The translations under genes were made by a program, and so were the position numbers. From Ruminococcaceae bacterium UBA2854 (lineage in GTDB: Bacteria > Bacillota > Clostridia > Oscillospirales > Acutalibacteraceae): 64,000 nucleotides of DNA. A model generated the notes under the pieces. The model had not been told where the DNA came from. It saw only the letters and a program-made list of their open reading frames with translations, and did not search any database. Positions 26,300 through 35,066 of the stretch are shown one piece after another (within the stretch, counting starts at the first letter, position 1; each line of letters starts with the position of its first letter). The DNA lies in the NCBI GenBank assembly GCA_002350765.1, contig DEFK01000018.1, positions 1 to 64,000 of the forward strand, given 5' to 3'.

Positions 26300-27850
26300 T
26301 TATTCTTGCAATTCTGTTTGCGGAGTTGTTTCAGATTCGATATAATAAGGGAACACATAATCATCCTCAGATACTTGAATTATGCTTTTAAGATTTACTA
26401 AATCTCTCGGCTGATACATCTCATCATCCGGCATACCGTTTTCTCCAAGCAGTACTACATAATGCAGTTCATCAAGGTAATACCACTTGCCTTGTACTCT
26501 GCATACATTCCACATATGATCACCGGAAATAACCGTATCGCACGGAATACCGAGAAGCGTACAAAGGTAAAGCGTGCCGAACGAATATGTCGTACATATC
26601 CCTTCGCGATTAACTAAGATACTATACTCCGGGATATCGGAATATGCTTCCCCGTAAGTTGTATTATCATAGAACCAAAGGTGCATAGCTTTGATTTTAT
26701 CATAATCATACGTCATCTCATTGATGCCATAGTCTCTGAAAATCTCTTGTGCTTCGGTATATGTCAGCTTAACATATTCAAGAATATCCGAATCAAGCCC
26801 CACAGTTATTACCGTATTACTGAGCTCTTCGTTACTATCACAATTATCCTCGCTGTTTATACTGAACAATTCACCGGTAAAGAAACCGCCGCAAACATAG
26901 GCAAAAAAGTTATTACCTTTATTTATTTCAGATAAGGCATACTTTTCCAAGTTGTATGAGAGCGTACCTTTCTTTTTGTGATTCCCGGGTTTAACCTTAT
27001 AAAAACAGGTCAGATATTTGTATTCAGGCTTCTCGCCTTTGATCAGGTGATTGTAAAAGGCGTCCTTCAGAGCATCATACACATCACGGTCGGAATAAAC
27101 CGCAAGGCTCTTTTTCCCTTTGTATGTTGTGATATGTTTTCTTGTAACATTAACCTTTATTCTAAAAGTCTTGTTTATGAGCCTGACCGACACAATTGCT
27201 TTGCCCGCTTTCTTTGGGATTATTCTCCCCGACTTAGTTACCTTAGCGACAGACGGCTTACTTGATTTGTACTTAACGTACTTCTCAACAATGCCCATAT
27301 ACTTATTCTTCTGACGCTTTGTCAGCTTACCTTTGAGATAAAGCCTGTAAATGTTGTCGGACTCGTAGAAGTAATTACCGGCGCAAGTCATATCCTCATA
27401 GTTTTTGAATTTGCTGTGCTGACCGATGTTGATATTTAGTGTGCGATTTTTCTTGATACTATAACGCACCTTTATCGTTTTATTGCGAAGCAGCTTTGCG
27501 AATTTTGATAGAGGCTTTACAGTCACTCTGCATTTCAGCTTTTTACCGTAGACTATGGCTGTAATTATCGTCTTGCCCGGTTTTTTGGCAATGACCTTTC
27601 CACACTTGGTTACAACAGAAACCCTTTTGTTGGACGTGGTATACTTTACCTTTCCGTATGATCCCTTGACCTTCAGCTTAAAAGAACACTTATGATTATA
27701 CGCGTTCTTAACACATAAGGTTTTCTTATAATAATTTAGTCTTGGCTTTTCACCCGATGCCGCCGACGCGGTGTGAGGAGCAGCCAAGACTATTATCATT
27801 ATTGACAGTGTGCTTGCTAAGACTTTAGTAATCATTCGATACTTCATCAT
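26300..27850 (-). CDS. Secreted transglutaminase-like protein with Ig-like (BIG2) domains
   Basis: 516 residues. Signal peptide, then two BIG2-like beta domains (KVKYTTSNKRVSVVTKCGKV and SKPSVAKVTKSGRIIPKKAG), then a helical region and a transglutaminase-like fold at about 380-500 with the triad Cys in EGICTTYSFG, His in SGDHMWNV and Asp in YYLDELH. Such proteins are usually exported proteases or cross-linking enzymes. It has no sorting signal; the BIG2 domains may bind the wall or glycans. It has its own promoter (27950-27978) with a 5' hairpin. A role in modifying surface proteins of the element is possible. Confidence 0.8.
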   Translation of the reverse strand: MMKYRMITKVLASTLSIMIIVLAAPHTASAASGEKPRLNYYKKTLCVKNAYNHKCSFKLKVKGSYGKVKYTTSNKRVSVVTKCGKVIAKKPGKTIITAIVYGKKLKCRVTVKPLSKFAKLLRNKTIKVRYSIKKNRTLNINIGQHSKFKNYEDMTCAGNYFYESDNIYRLYLKGKLTKRQKNKYMGIVEKYVKYKSSKPSVAKVTKSGRIIPKKAGKAIVSVRLINKTFRIKVNVTRKHITTYKGKKSLAVYSDRDVYDALKDAFYNHLIKGEKPEYKYLTCFYKVKPGNHKKKGTLSYNLEKYALSEINKGNNFFAYVCGGFFTGELFSINSEDNCDSNEELSNTVITVGLDSDILEYVKLTYTEAQEIFRDYGINEMTYDYDKIKAMHLWFYDNTTYGEAYSDIPEYSILVNREGICTTYSFGTLYLCTLLGIPCDTVISGDHMWNVCRVQGKWYYLDELHYVVLLGENGMPDDEMYQPRDLVNLKSIIQVSEDDYVFPYYIESETTPQTELQE

Positions 27851-27896
27851 TCTAATCTCCTAACTTCATATATTCGTTATTGTTCAGTTGTAAATC

Positions 27897-27978
27897 TATA
27901 ATCTAAGTTGGTGACAGTATATCTTCAACTCATACTTAGATTATAAAAAATAATAAATCCAAAATTTCATTTTGTCAA
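27897..27978 (-). promoter_or_regulatory. Promoter and 5' hairpin of the transglutaminase-like gene
   Basis: On the minus strand TTGACA (27973-27978), 17-base spacer, TATTAT (27950-27955). The transcript should begin about 27943, so its first 48 bases form the perfect 12-bp inverted repeat TATAATCTAAGT/ACTTAGATTATA (27897-27908 with 27934-27945). This could stabilise the mRNA or be a small sensor; no known riboswitch recognised. Confidence 0.55.
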
Positions 27979-28066
27979 GTTTGGATTTTTATTATCAATT
28001 TTACATACAACTAAGCTTTGAGAAACCCTAATTAGTAAATAAAATAAATACTATTATGCAATATTT

Positions 28067-28117
28067 TTGACAAAATGTCAATAATTTATTGACAATATTA
28101 ATTTATTTCTTTATAAT
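28067..28117 (+). promoter_or_regulatory. Operator and promoter of the Xre/M78/PIN module
   Basis: TTGACA (28089-28094), 17-base spacer, TATAAT (28112-28117). The palindrome TTGACAAAATGTCAA (28067-28081) lies just upstream, and the -35 box repeats its half site TTGACA, so the Xre protein probably represses its own operon here. Confidence 0.75.
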
Positions 28118-28140
28118 AATAATACAAGGAGGTGTTCACA

Positions 28141-28518
28141 ATGCTAGACATGAACATGATTATAGCTAGTAATATCAGCAAGGCTCTAAAAAGTACAGGA
28201 AAGAAACAAACCGAACTAGCAGATAAAATGGGTTATTCAAAGCAAGTCATTAGTAATATGCTTTCAGGTTCAAGATCCATTAATGCTGCTGAACTTAAAA
28301 AAATAGCTGATTTTTGTAATGTTTCAATGGAAAATCTCGTAGAAATCCCTGATAGTCCAATTGAAACAAATGTTGTTCGCATTTTTATGGGTAAAGCAAA
28401 AACGGAAGACGCACGAAAAGGAATAGATATTGCAGACAAACTAATTGATATGTATCTTTTCCATAAGAATGTAAGAGAAAGCAGTCTTACTGGAAGTACT
28501 GAATGGAGTAGTCTTTAA
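28141..28518 (+). CDS. Xre-family regulator of a three-gene module
   Basis: 125 residues. Residues 5-62 are a clear Cro/C1 helix-turn-helix (KQTELADKMGYSKQVISNML); the rest is helical and may bind the partner protein. ATG 28141 follows GGAGG. Its stop codon overlaps the start of the M78 peptidase gene (TAATG), so the two are coupled. In Xre-M78 pairs (the COG2856 type, including RosmerTA-like antiphage systems) the Xre protein is the repressor or antitoxin and the peptidase acts on it or on a target. Confidence 0.85.
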   Translation: MLDMNMIIASNISKALKSTGKKQTELADKMGYSKQVISNMLSGSRSINAAELKKIADFCNVSMENLVEIPDSPIETNVVRIFMGKAKTEDARKGIDIADKLIDMYLFHKNVRESSLTGSTEWSSL

Positions 28519-29336
28519 TGAATAGAATCTTAGAAAACAGTTTATTTAAAAAGGATTATTCAAAATTTATAAAAATCCAGGACTATGCTAATGGATTCAA
28601 CGTTTCATATAACGGTAACAATATTATTCAAGATGACATTTTTAGTATAATAATTAATTATGTTAATAAGAATAATAGACATTTAGAATTGCTTCGATTA
28701 CCAATAAAAGATGATGATTTCTGTGCTTTTACATGTGTAAGAAAAGGATTTCTTTTTACTGTTATAAATTCTTATTTACCTTTATGCAAACAAATATTTG
28801 CCGCAGGTCATGAATTATATCATATTTGGCGTTATATTTCAGATGATGATGATTCTTTGCCTCTTAGCGGTTCTTATTTAACAGCAATCGACATAGATGA
28901 GACAACTGAAACACAGGAAGATATTGAAGCTAATGCTTTTGCAGGACTTCTCCTTGCCCCAAGCAATTCCATAAATGAGCAAATCCGTATCTATGGTATT
29001 GATACAAAAAACATTGATATTAAAGCTATTATTCGATTAATGGATATTTATGCTATTCCCTTTAAAGCAATGGTTTTGCGTCTGTTCGAAGAAAAACTAA
29101 TAGATGAAAAAATAGCAGAGAGTTTCATTGAGCAAAACACCTCAGAAAGTGTAAAGGATGCAATAAAAAAATATAATACAGCACTTCGTTGGCAAGAACG
29201 CACTGAGACAGTTGATTTAGGTGATTTACCGGAACTAATCAATGAAAATCAACTTACAGAATCGTTGCCTCATACCAGAACAGATGAAGATAAACAAACC
29301 ATTCATAGCATAAAAAAAGCGTTAATGGCTACGTGA
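28518..29336 (+). CDS. ImmA/IrrE (M78)-family metallopeptidase
   Basis: 272 residues. The zinc motif HELYH lies in the segment AAGHELYHIWRY near residue 94, followed by the downstream acidic ligand region IEANAFAGLLLAP typical of M78 peptidases. These enzymes cleave or regulate Xre-type repressors in mobile elements and also serve in toxin-antitoxin and phage defence pairs. The gene overlaps the Xre gene by one base and is followed eight bases after its stop by the PIN gene, so all three are one operon. The C-terminal 80 residues are a charged helical extension. Confidence 0.88.
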   Translation: MNRILENSLFKKDYSKFIKIQDYANGFNVSYNGNNIIQDDIFSIIINYVNKNNRHLELLRLPIKDDDFCAFTCVRKGFLFTVINSYLPLCKQIFAAGHELYHIWRYISDDDDSLPLSGSYLTAIDIDETTETQEDIEANAFAGLLLAPSNSINEQIRIYGIDTKNIDIKAIIRLMDIYAIPFKAMVLRLFEEKLIDEKIAESFIEQNTSESVKDAIKKYNTALRWQERTETVDLGDLPELINENQLTESLPHTRTDEDKQTIHSIKKALMAT

Positions 29337-29344
29337 GGCATATA

Positions 29345-30163
29345 ATGAGTAGTAATAAAAAATATGCCATATTAGATACAGATTTCATCTCGAAAATGTA
29401 TATTACCCGCAAGGATGAAAACAGTCAATTAATAAAATTAATCGTTCAAATCGAAGATTTTGATTTTATATGCCATCATCAAACACTTGTCGAGTTACAG
29501 CGCCACAATTCAGACGCAGCTAATTGGCTTCAAAAAGAAAAAAGTATTACTGTTTATTCAGATCTTGATCTTATCACACTATTGGAGAATATTTACAATA
29601 AATCTGCATTTTATTTATTCGCTAATCTATTGAAAACCAGTTGTGATGTCTTCTCAAGCAATTATTATAATACACATTATCAAGAATTAGATAAATACTT
29701 ATCTAATCCGATAGATACCTTAAACGTTGATGGTTTTGTTTCAAAAATTTCGTCCTGTGACAGCAATATAGGTACAGGCAATAATTTAGGTGAAATAAAA
29801 CTATACACTATAGCTCAAGTTTTAGAGACGCTAGGAAACAATCAACTATATGTTTTTTGTTCAGATGACAGAAAAGCCTGCTACACGCTAAACGGACAAA
29901 GCAATTTCGAATGTGTTAGAGCTTTAGGAGCTTTCTATTTGGCAAAAAACTATCTGTTATTATCTAAAGATGAAGCGAAATCATATTATGACTCTTGGAT
30001 GGCTTTTCACATAGAACGTAATCAAGACTCTTTTAAGATGTATCTAGAGAAGAATAATCAGTTACAAAAAGTTGATGGTTATAACATATTTAATATGCTT
30101 TATAATAATGAGCTTAAGTTACTAAAAAACGGACATTTCTGTAAAAACGATTTGAACGAGTGA
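29345..30163 (+). CDS. PIN-like nuclease of the Xre/M78 module
   Basis: 272 residues. The acid pattern of a PIN nuclease can be seen: YAILDTDFISKMY near the start, LVELQRH about 40 residues on, GEIKLYTIAQVL near 155 and FCSDDRKACY near 180. PIN proteins are metal-dependent RNases and often toxins. The C-terminal 80 residues form a helical extension not usual in VapC toxins. ATG 29345 follows GTGAGG; the longer GTG start is less likely. Being third in an operon with an Xre regulator and M78 peptidase, it may be the effector released by the peptidase. Confidence 0.6.
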   Translation: MSSNKKYAILDTDFISKMYITRKDENSQLIKLIVQIEDFDFICHHQTLVELQRHNSDAANWLQKEKSITVYSDLDLITLLENIYNKSAFYLFANLLKTSCDVFSSNYYNTHYQELDKYLSNPIDTLNVDGFVSKISSCDSNIGTGNNLGEIKLYTIAQVLETLGNNQLYVFCSDDRKACYTLNGQSNFECVRALGAFYLAKNYLLLSKDEAKSYYDSWMAFHIERNQDSFKMYLEKNNQLQKVDGYNIFNMLYNNELKLLKNGHFCKNDLNE

Positions 30164-30198
30164 CCTTTTGAGGCTAATCTCAAAAGGTCACTTTTTTT
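30160..30198. terminator. Terminator of the Xre/M78/PIN operon
   Basis: Perfect 13-bp stem GTGACCTTTTGAG/CTCAAAAGGTCAC (30160-30172 with 30179-30191) followed by seven T. It lies between two convergent genes. Confidence 0.9.
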
Positions 30199-32026
30199 AC
30201 TTCTTCTTTTTCACTATAGCATATTTACTATAAATCTTGTGTTTCATTACAGTTTTCATTGCTCGAACTTTGAATGAATAAGTTTTATGCTTTTTTGTGT
30301 ATAGATAAAACGATGTAGCTGTTGTTGTTCTTACCTTTTTCCACTTCTTGTTTTTGCGCTGATATATCTGATATTTAGTGGCGGTCTTTACACTCTTCCA
30401 TCTGACTTTAAAAAGACCGCTCTTTTTCTTATAAGTCAGTTTAAGTTTGGGCTTTTTTAGGAAGGTATTCGGACGAACAACGACCTCGCTGTACGCTCCG
30501 TATTTAATAATCTCCCCGTTAGAGCTGTATCCTCTTACTTTAAAGCGATAGTTTTTACTTTTAAGGAGTTTATCAATAACAATGCTGCGGTTTGTAGTGG
30601 TTGTCCGTAAGGCATATCCATCAGAGCCTTTTTTGACGTACACTTCATATCCTGATATTTCAGGCTGTTTGTCCCAGCTGAGATTTACAGATGTTTTTGA
30701 CTTGTATTTTATCTTTATTCCCGTAACAGCAGAAACATCCTTGATAAAACGAGCCACTAAAGTCGTAATTGATTCATCTGTGTATACGGTATCTGTATAT
30801 ACGCGGACGCCGCTTGGCGTATACCAGCCTGTAAAAGTATATCCCGCCTTTGTGACTGTCGGAAGCGTTCCGAATGGTTTACCATACTCTACAGTAATGC
30901 TCTCCGTATCGCAAAACCCTTCCTGTGCGTCAAGGCTGACTTTATATTCCTTGCCGATATAGTTTGCTGTCAAAGTGTGGCTGCTTGCCGTAGTGACCTT
31001 TGAGGTTGAAGTGATTTTTGTATTTCCGAGATACCAACCGTCAAAGTTATACCCGAATTTCTCGGCAGAAGGAAGCGTACCGTAACTTTCGCCCCATTTG
31101 ACAGCCTTACTTTTTTCGGCGCAAGTCCCGCCGTTCGGATTGAATGTTACATTAAAATCCCAAGTTTGAAATGTGAGAATATATCCTTTACCAACAAACT
31201 TATTATGAGCCGTACTGTTTCTCGCGCAATGAATCCGCAATGTTCCTTTCAAGTCAGATGCTTTTGAAAACACGTCTGTACCGATTGAGGTAACTGAAGG
31301 TGGGATCGTAATTGTCCGAAGATTTTTTGAACCGTAAAACACTTTGTTTTCGATAGTTTTACAATTATTCTTGATAACTACTGTTTTAAGCGCCTCACAA
31401 CAGCCAAACGCGTGTGAGTTAATGGATAAGACGCTACCGGGGGAATTGTTGGTAATCTTCTCAATATACTGATTATGGTAGAAAGAATACGCTCTGACTG
31501 TTGTAACGCTTGACGGAATAATGTATTCTTTTACTCCTTCGGCGTTCTTGCTGACATTTCTTGATGAAGGATAAGATACAAGCTCCCTTTTGTTCGCTGT
31601 GAGTAAAATCCCGCTCTCAACCTTAAAAGCTGAGTTGCCCGCAGTAAGAATGAAATTTGTAAGCGAATTCTCGTACCCGAAGCATCCCATACCTATGGTG
31701 GCAACATCTTTGCCGATAGTGACTGTCTTTGCTTTTGTGAGTCCGTAAAAAGCAAACTTTCCGAGCTTTGTGATATTGCTGTTAATTATCACATTTTTTA
31801 TGCTGTCCTTGTGCTTATACCACGCGGGATGTATTGTTGTCGAATAATCAGCGATTTCAACTTTACCGCTGACTCCCGAAGCACGGGACACCGTAAGGGT
31901 ATTATCCTTAACTGTCCATTTGATTTTACCGATTGTTCCTGTAGCTGCCGACGCGGGAATCGCTCCGACTATAAAGCTTGAAGCAATGATTACCGCAACA
32001 AGCAGTAAACTGATTGTTTTTCTCAT
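30197..32026 (-). CDS. Secreted BspA-type leucine-rich-repeat protein with InlB B-repeats and Fn3 domains
   Basis: 609 residues. Signal peptide to about 28, then five BspA/Treponema-type leucine-rich repeats (about 60-290, for example ITIPPSVTSIGTDVF), two InlB-type B-repeats (AGYTFTGWYTPSG), and two Fn3-like domains to the end. No sorting motif; the basic C-terminal domain may bind the wall. This type of protein mediates adhesion in gut bacteria. It is the last gene of an operon with Rep, sortase and a Pro-rich secreted protein, so the adhesin travels with the replicon. AAAGGAG precedes the ATG. Confidence 0.85.
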   Translation of the reverse strand: MRKTISLLLVAVIIASSFIVGAIPASAATGTIGKIKWTVKDNTLTVSRASGVSGKVEIADYSTTIHPAWYKHKDSIKNVIINSNITKLGKFAFYGLTKAKTVTIGKDVATIGMGCFGYENSLTNFILTAGNSAFKVESGILLTANKRELVSYPSSRNVSKNAEGVKEYIIPSSVTTVRAYSFYHNQYIEKITNNSPGSVLSINSHAFGCCEALKTVVIKNNCKTIENKVFYGSKNLRTITIPPSVTSIGTDVFSKASDLKGTLRIHCARNSTAHNKFVGKGYILTFQTWDFNVTFNPNGGTCAEKSKAVKWGESYGTLPSAEKFGYNFDGWYLGNTKITSTSKVTTASSHTLTANYIGKEYKVSLDAQEGFCDTESITVEYGKPFGTLPTVTKAGYTFTGWYTPSGVRVYTDTVYTDESITTLVARFIKDVSAVTGIKIKYKSKTSVNLSWDKQPEISGYEVYVKKGSDGYALRTTTTNRSIVIDKLLKSKNYRFKVRGYSSNGEIIKYGAYSEVVVRPNTFLKKPKLKLTYKKKSGLFKVRWKSVKTATKYQIYQRKNKKWKKVRTTTATSFYLYTKKHKTYSFKVRAMKTVMKHKIYSKYAIVKKKK

Positions 32027-32040
32027 TTTTGATTACTCCT

Positions 32041-32550
32041 TTATTCTAATAACTCGCCGTCATGGATTTCGTCAACATCGTGAACTGTTGATCTTGTCTT
32101 TGGCGGCGATGTTTTGGGCGGTGTTTTTTTAGGTTGTGTAGATTTTGGCGCTGAACTTGATTTTGACGAGCTTGCGCCATAGCTTGAATTATATGAAGAG
32201 TGGTTTTGATTGGGATCTTCATAAGAAGTAGAATTGGATGATGTTTTGCTTGAAGAAGATTTCTTCGTTGTTTTCTTTTTTGCTTTTGGTTTAGGTGGTT
32301 TTGGAGGTTTAGTTTCTTTTTCAGTCGGCGGTTCCGTTGGTTTGGTAGATTTCTGTGTTACCGTTTCTGTCGGTGCTTCATCAGGAGTAGCAGTATCCAG
32401 GTTATCAATTATTTGAACAGAAATTGTTTCTGCTTCATCAGGCGTCGCTTCCGATGAAACACCCGCGCTTGCCGACACTCCGAAAACAATCATAGCTACA
32501 ATAAAAACAGCAAAATTTATTATCGTTGTTATTTTCCAGAACTTATTCAT
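32041..32550 (-). CDS. Secreted or anchored Pro/Thr/Ser/Lys-rich protein
   Basis: 169 residues. A hydrophobic export segment (about 8-29) is followed by low-complexity sequence rich in Thr, Pro, Lys and Ser, like a wall-spanning stalk, with an acidic end (VDEIHDGELLE). No folded domain recognised. Its start overlaps the sortase stop. It could be a spacer or a sortase-linked accessory protein. Confidence 0.6.
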   Translation of the reverse strand: MNKFWKITTIINFAVFIVAMIVFGVSASAGVSSEATPDEAETISVQIIDNLDTATPDEAPTETVTQKSTKPTEPPTEKETKPPKPPKPKAKKKTTKKSSSSKTSSNSTSYEDPNQNHSSYNSSYGASSSKSSSAPKSTQPKKTPPKTSPPKTRSTVHDVDEIHDGELLE

Positions 32551-33289
32551 CTAAACTCCTTTCGCAGATTACACAATAGCGATACTTATTTGTCGGATAT
32601 GGATAGCAAGTAAAAAGCGTCAGTAAGTCTTTGCCTTCCTTGATTCGCAAGGGCTCAAATTCACTTGGCTTGATTATCACTTTATCAATCACTTTATACT
32701 CAAGCTGACCAAACGGAGTAGTTACCTTTACCATATCTCCGTTTTGAAGGCTGTCTATATGTCTGAAATAATTCATATATCCATATCCGCAATGCCCGGC
32801 AATAACCGCGTGGGTATTCTCACCGCCGTAAGGTATTGAGGTCTGACTCATATGAGCGGCGCCGAGTGACATATTATAATCATTCGCACCGAGATAAATC
32901 GGCATATTCAATCCGAGTTTATCGACAGAAAGATATCCATATACACCGTCTTGAAAGCCGTAGTCGTATAAATTTAGAGATGCAACTTGATAGGAGCTTT
33001 TATCCTTTAGGTTGCATTGTTTTTCTTCATAGATTCTTTTGTTATATTCCTCGATATCGCGCCTTAATCCTTCTATATCAATTACCGATTTATGGATTTC
33101 TTCAGATTTCTTATTTGTTGAATTAGTGGTTGTATCTTTTTCTGTTTCTGAGCAATCTTCGATAAATTTTTCAGTTTTATATTCTTGTATATAGTTGTAT
33201 TTGGTATTTGATATTAATGGAATCAGAAGAATCACTATTCCAAGAGTTATCAAGATACCCGCACAGGCCGAAATCATATTCCATTTCAT
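32543..33289 (-). CDS. Class C-like sortase
   Basis: 248 residues. N-terminal transmembrane anchor (about 5-27), a charged linker, then the sortase barrel with the catalytic His166 in VIAGHCG, Cys228 in LLTLFTCYPY and Arg237 in NKYRYCV; the segment AAHMSQTSIPYGGENTHAVIAGH resembles pilin-type class C enzymes. It should cleave the LPKTG signal of the adhesin at 21099 and attach it to the wall or to other subunits. It overlaps the end of the rep gene, so it is expressed with the replication initiator. Confidence 0.9.
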   Translation of the reverse strand: MKWNMISACAGILITLGIVILLIPLISNTKYNYIQEYKTEKFIEDCSETEKDTTTNSTNKKSEEIHKSVIDIEGLRRDIEEYNKRIYEEKQCNLKDKSSYQVASLNLYDYGFQDGVYGYLSVDKLGLNMPIYLGANDYNMSLGAAHMSQTSIPYGGENTHAVIAGHCGYGYMNYFRHIDSLQNGDMVKVTTPFGQLEYKVIDKVIIKPSEFEPLRIKEGKDLLTLFTCYPYPTNKYRYCVICERSLDE

Positions 33290-34374
33290 TATCTTGTCAC
33301 AACTCGCTTTGCTCTCTGTTCTATACGTCGCACTTCTTTATCCAGCAGAGATATTAGTTCTCTTTTTGTCTTTTCATCATCATGTTCTGTCAGGCTGTCA
33401 CAAATAAGCCCGTAAATCCTTGTCGCGTTCTTCAGGATCCATTCAAGCTTCATCACATCCCAATAGCTGTACGGAACAGGAAGTGAGGAAATAAAAAACG
33501 CGATAGACTCAAATAGTGTTTTGAAGTCCACTCCGTCATTGTACGCTTTGACTATCATAGCTTTTGTTTTATCATCCTCATCCACTTTTGGAAGCATGGA
33601 ACACTTTTCTTTGTAGAGCTTTATCGCTTCATCTACAACTTCGTTTTTATTGGAATAATATGACCTCATAAGAGGCGTAGTATCAATATTCACAATACAA
33701 AACTCAAAATCCGAGATGTATTTTCCTGTACGTTTAGGTGTGCAGTTGACGCTGTAATTTGTAAGTCGATTCACTTCGTTTACGGCAGGATTGAGAACAT
33801 AACGTTTAAAGTCCTTCATCTCGATATACTTCTCTCTATCCACATGAAGAACTTTTCTCAGTTCCAAGGCTGATACTTCCCAATGAGTCCTGAACTCGTT
33901 TTCAACTATGTAGTAATATAAGAACATTGAGTAAATGCTTGTCATATTAATAACATTACTGAGTTGATATTTTATATACCGCACTCCTTCTAGATTAAAG
34001 AATACATTTTTTGCGGTTGACGAACAGGTAAGCTCAATGATATTCTCTCCCTTTTGCTTATAAACGCGGCAACGTTCAAACAAGGTGATTGAATCATATC
34101 CCCCATTCTCAAGCGGCAATACTACTTTACAATCTTGAAGCTGATCCGTATATGTACGAAGATGAGCAATGTTTATCTTTTTAACTCCGATAAGCTCCTC
34201 ATACTCTTTCTTGCTGAAAGCAACAGTTCGCACCGTTTCGTCTAAGGGATTTATTCTTGACAGAAAAGTATCAAGGATTTTTAGAGTATTGAGATTAAAC
34301 GGATTGTATTTCATATGCAACAATCGGTTTGATCTTGACACTACATTGTTTTTATCGAGAATTGAGTTTTTCAT
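33289..34374 (-). CDS. Rep_3-type (RepB-like) replication initiator
   Basis: 361 residues. Two winged-helix domains fit the Rep_3 initiators of theta-replicating plasmids: NVVSRSNRLLHMKYNPFNLNTLKILDTFLSRI at the N-terminus in the usual position for these proteins, and a second half including ELRKVLHVDREKYIEMKDFKRYVLNPAVNEVN. Such proteins bind iterons and open the origin. About 140 bases upstream of the start begins an array of iteron-like repeats. The start at 34374 is chosen because GAAGG is properly spaced. It heads an operon with sortase and surface proteins. Confidence 0.8.
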   Translation of the reverse strand: MKNSILDKNNVVSRSNRLLHMKYNPFNLNTLKILDTFLSRINPLDETVRTVAFSKKEYEELIGVKKINIAHLRTYTDQLQDCKVVLPLENGGYDSITLFERCRVYKQKGENIIELTCSSTAKNVFFNLEGVRYIKYQLSNVINMTSIYSMFLYYYIVENEFRTHWEVSALELRKVLHVDREKYIEMKDFKRYVLNPAVNEVNRLTNYSVNCTPKRTGKYISDFEFCIVNIDTTPLMRSYYSNKNEVVDEAIKLYKEKCSMLPKVDEDDKTKAMIVKAYNDGVDFKTLFESIAFFISSLPVPYSYWDVMKLEWILKNATRIYGLICDSLTEHDDEKTKRELISLLDKEVRRIEQRAKRVVTR

Positions 34375-34514
34375 ATTCATCCTTCTTTCTCTGTACGGAA
34401 GCGGCAAAAGCCTACTCCATTATCTCCTTGTTTTAAAATCACTTGTTTTTTCTTGTTTATATTCTTGTTTACGGCATACCATAATAATAATGTTTATCGG
34501 ACTTCCGAGAATTA

Positions 34515-35000
34515 CAAGTGGAAAGATTATTCCAAACAGGTGGAATAACCATTCCGTATTGGTGGAAAAATCATTCCGTTTGAGAAGAGTTCAAGTAGGA
34601 GGAAAATTCCACTCAAGCGGAAAGATTGTTCCATATGATATATTTTCAAGTGGAATTCTGATTCCGTGTCCTGATACTGTAAGAGGAAAGATTGTATCAT
34701 TATATCGTTATCATTAAAAAGGATTCGTAATATTCCAAACAAATAGAGAATTCAAGAGTAATTATCAATGTAAACGGAACAATCCTTCCACTTGAAAAAG
34801 CTATAAATAACCTCAGGTGAAAGAATTATCCAAAATAACGGGTCAGTCATAGTTACTCGGAACAATCCTTCCACCTGAAGCACAACAGAAAGGTTCTGAG
34901 CGAATCATTATATCCGCACAGAACAAGCAGATAAGGCGAAAGGTAATCCGTTGTTGAGTTTCTTGAATAAAAAACAAACGCGGAACAATCCTTCCACCTG
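34515..35000. other. Iteron array, probable origin of replication
   Basis: About ten copies of a 20-base repeat, consensus CAAGTGGAAAGATTRTTCCG on the plus strand. Copies at 34515, 34537 and 34559 are spaced exactly 22 bases apart, as are 34592 and 34614; further copies lie at 34647, 34679 and 34812; reverse copies are at 34775, 34858 and 34981. The stretch has no gene of its own and lies immediately upstream of the Rep_3-type gene, as in iteron plasmids. AT-rich sequence around 34690-34770 could be the opening region. Confidence 0.8.
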
Positions 35001-35066
35001 AACCATATCTTAACCGAACGCAACAGAAAGGGAAACGATCGGGTAAGAGCAATATAACGGGTGTAT

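Noticed and set aside
34882..35031. Further copies of the leader RNA in the iteron region
   Set aside because: Only the short CAACAGAAAGG string is shared; none of the hairpins or the promoter is present.
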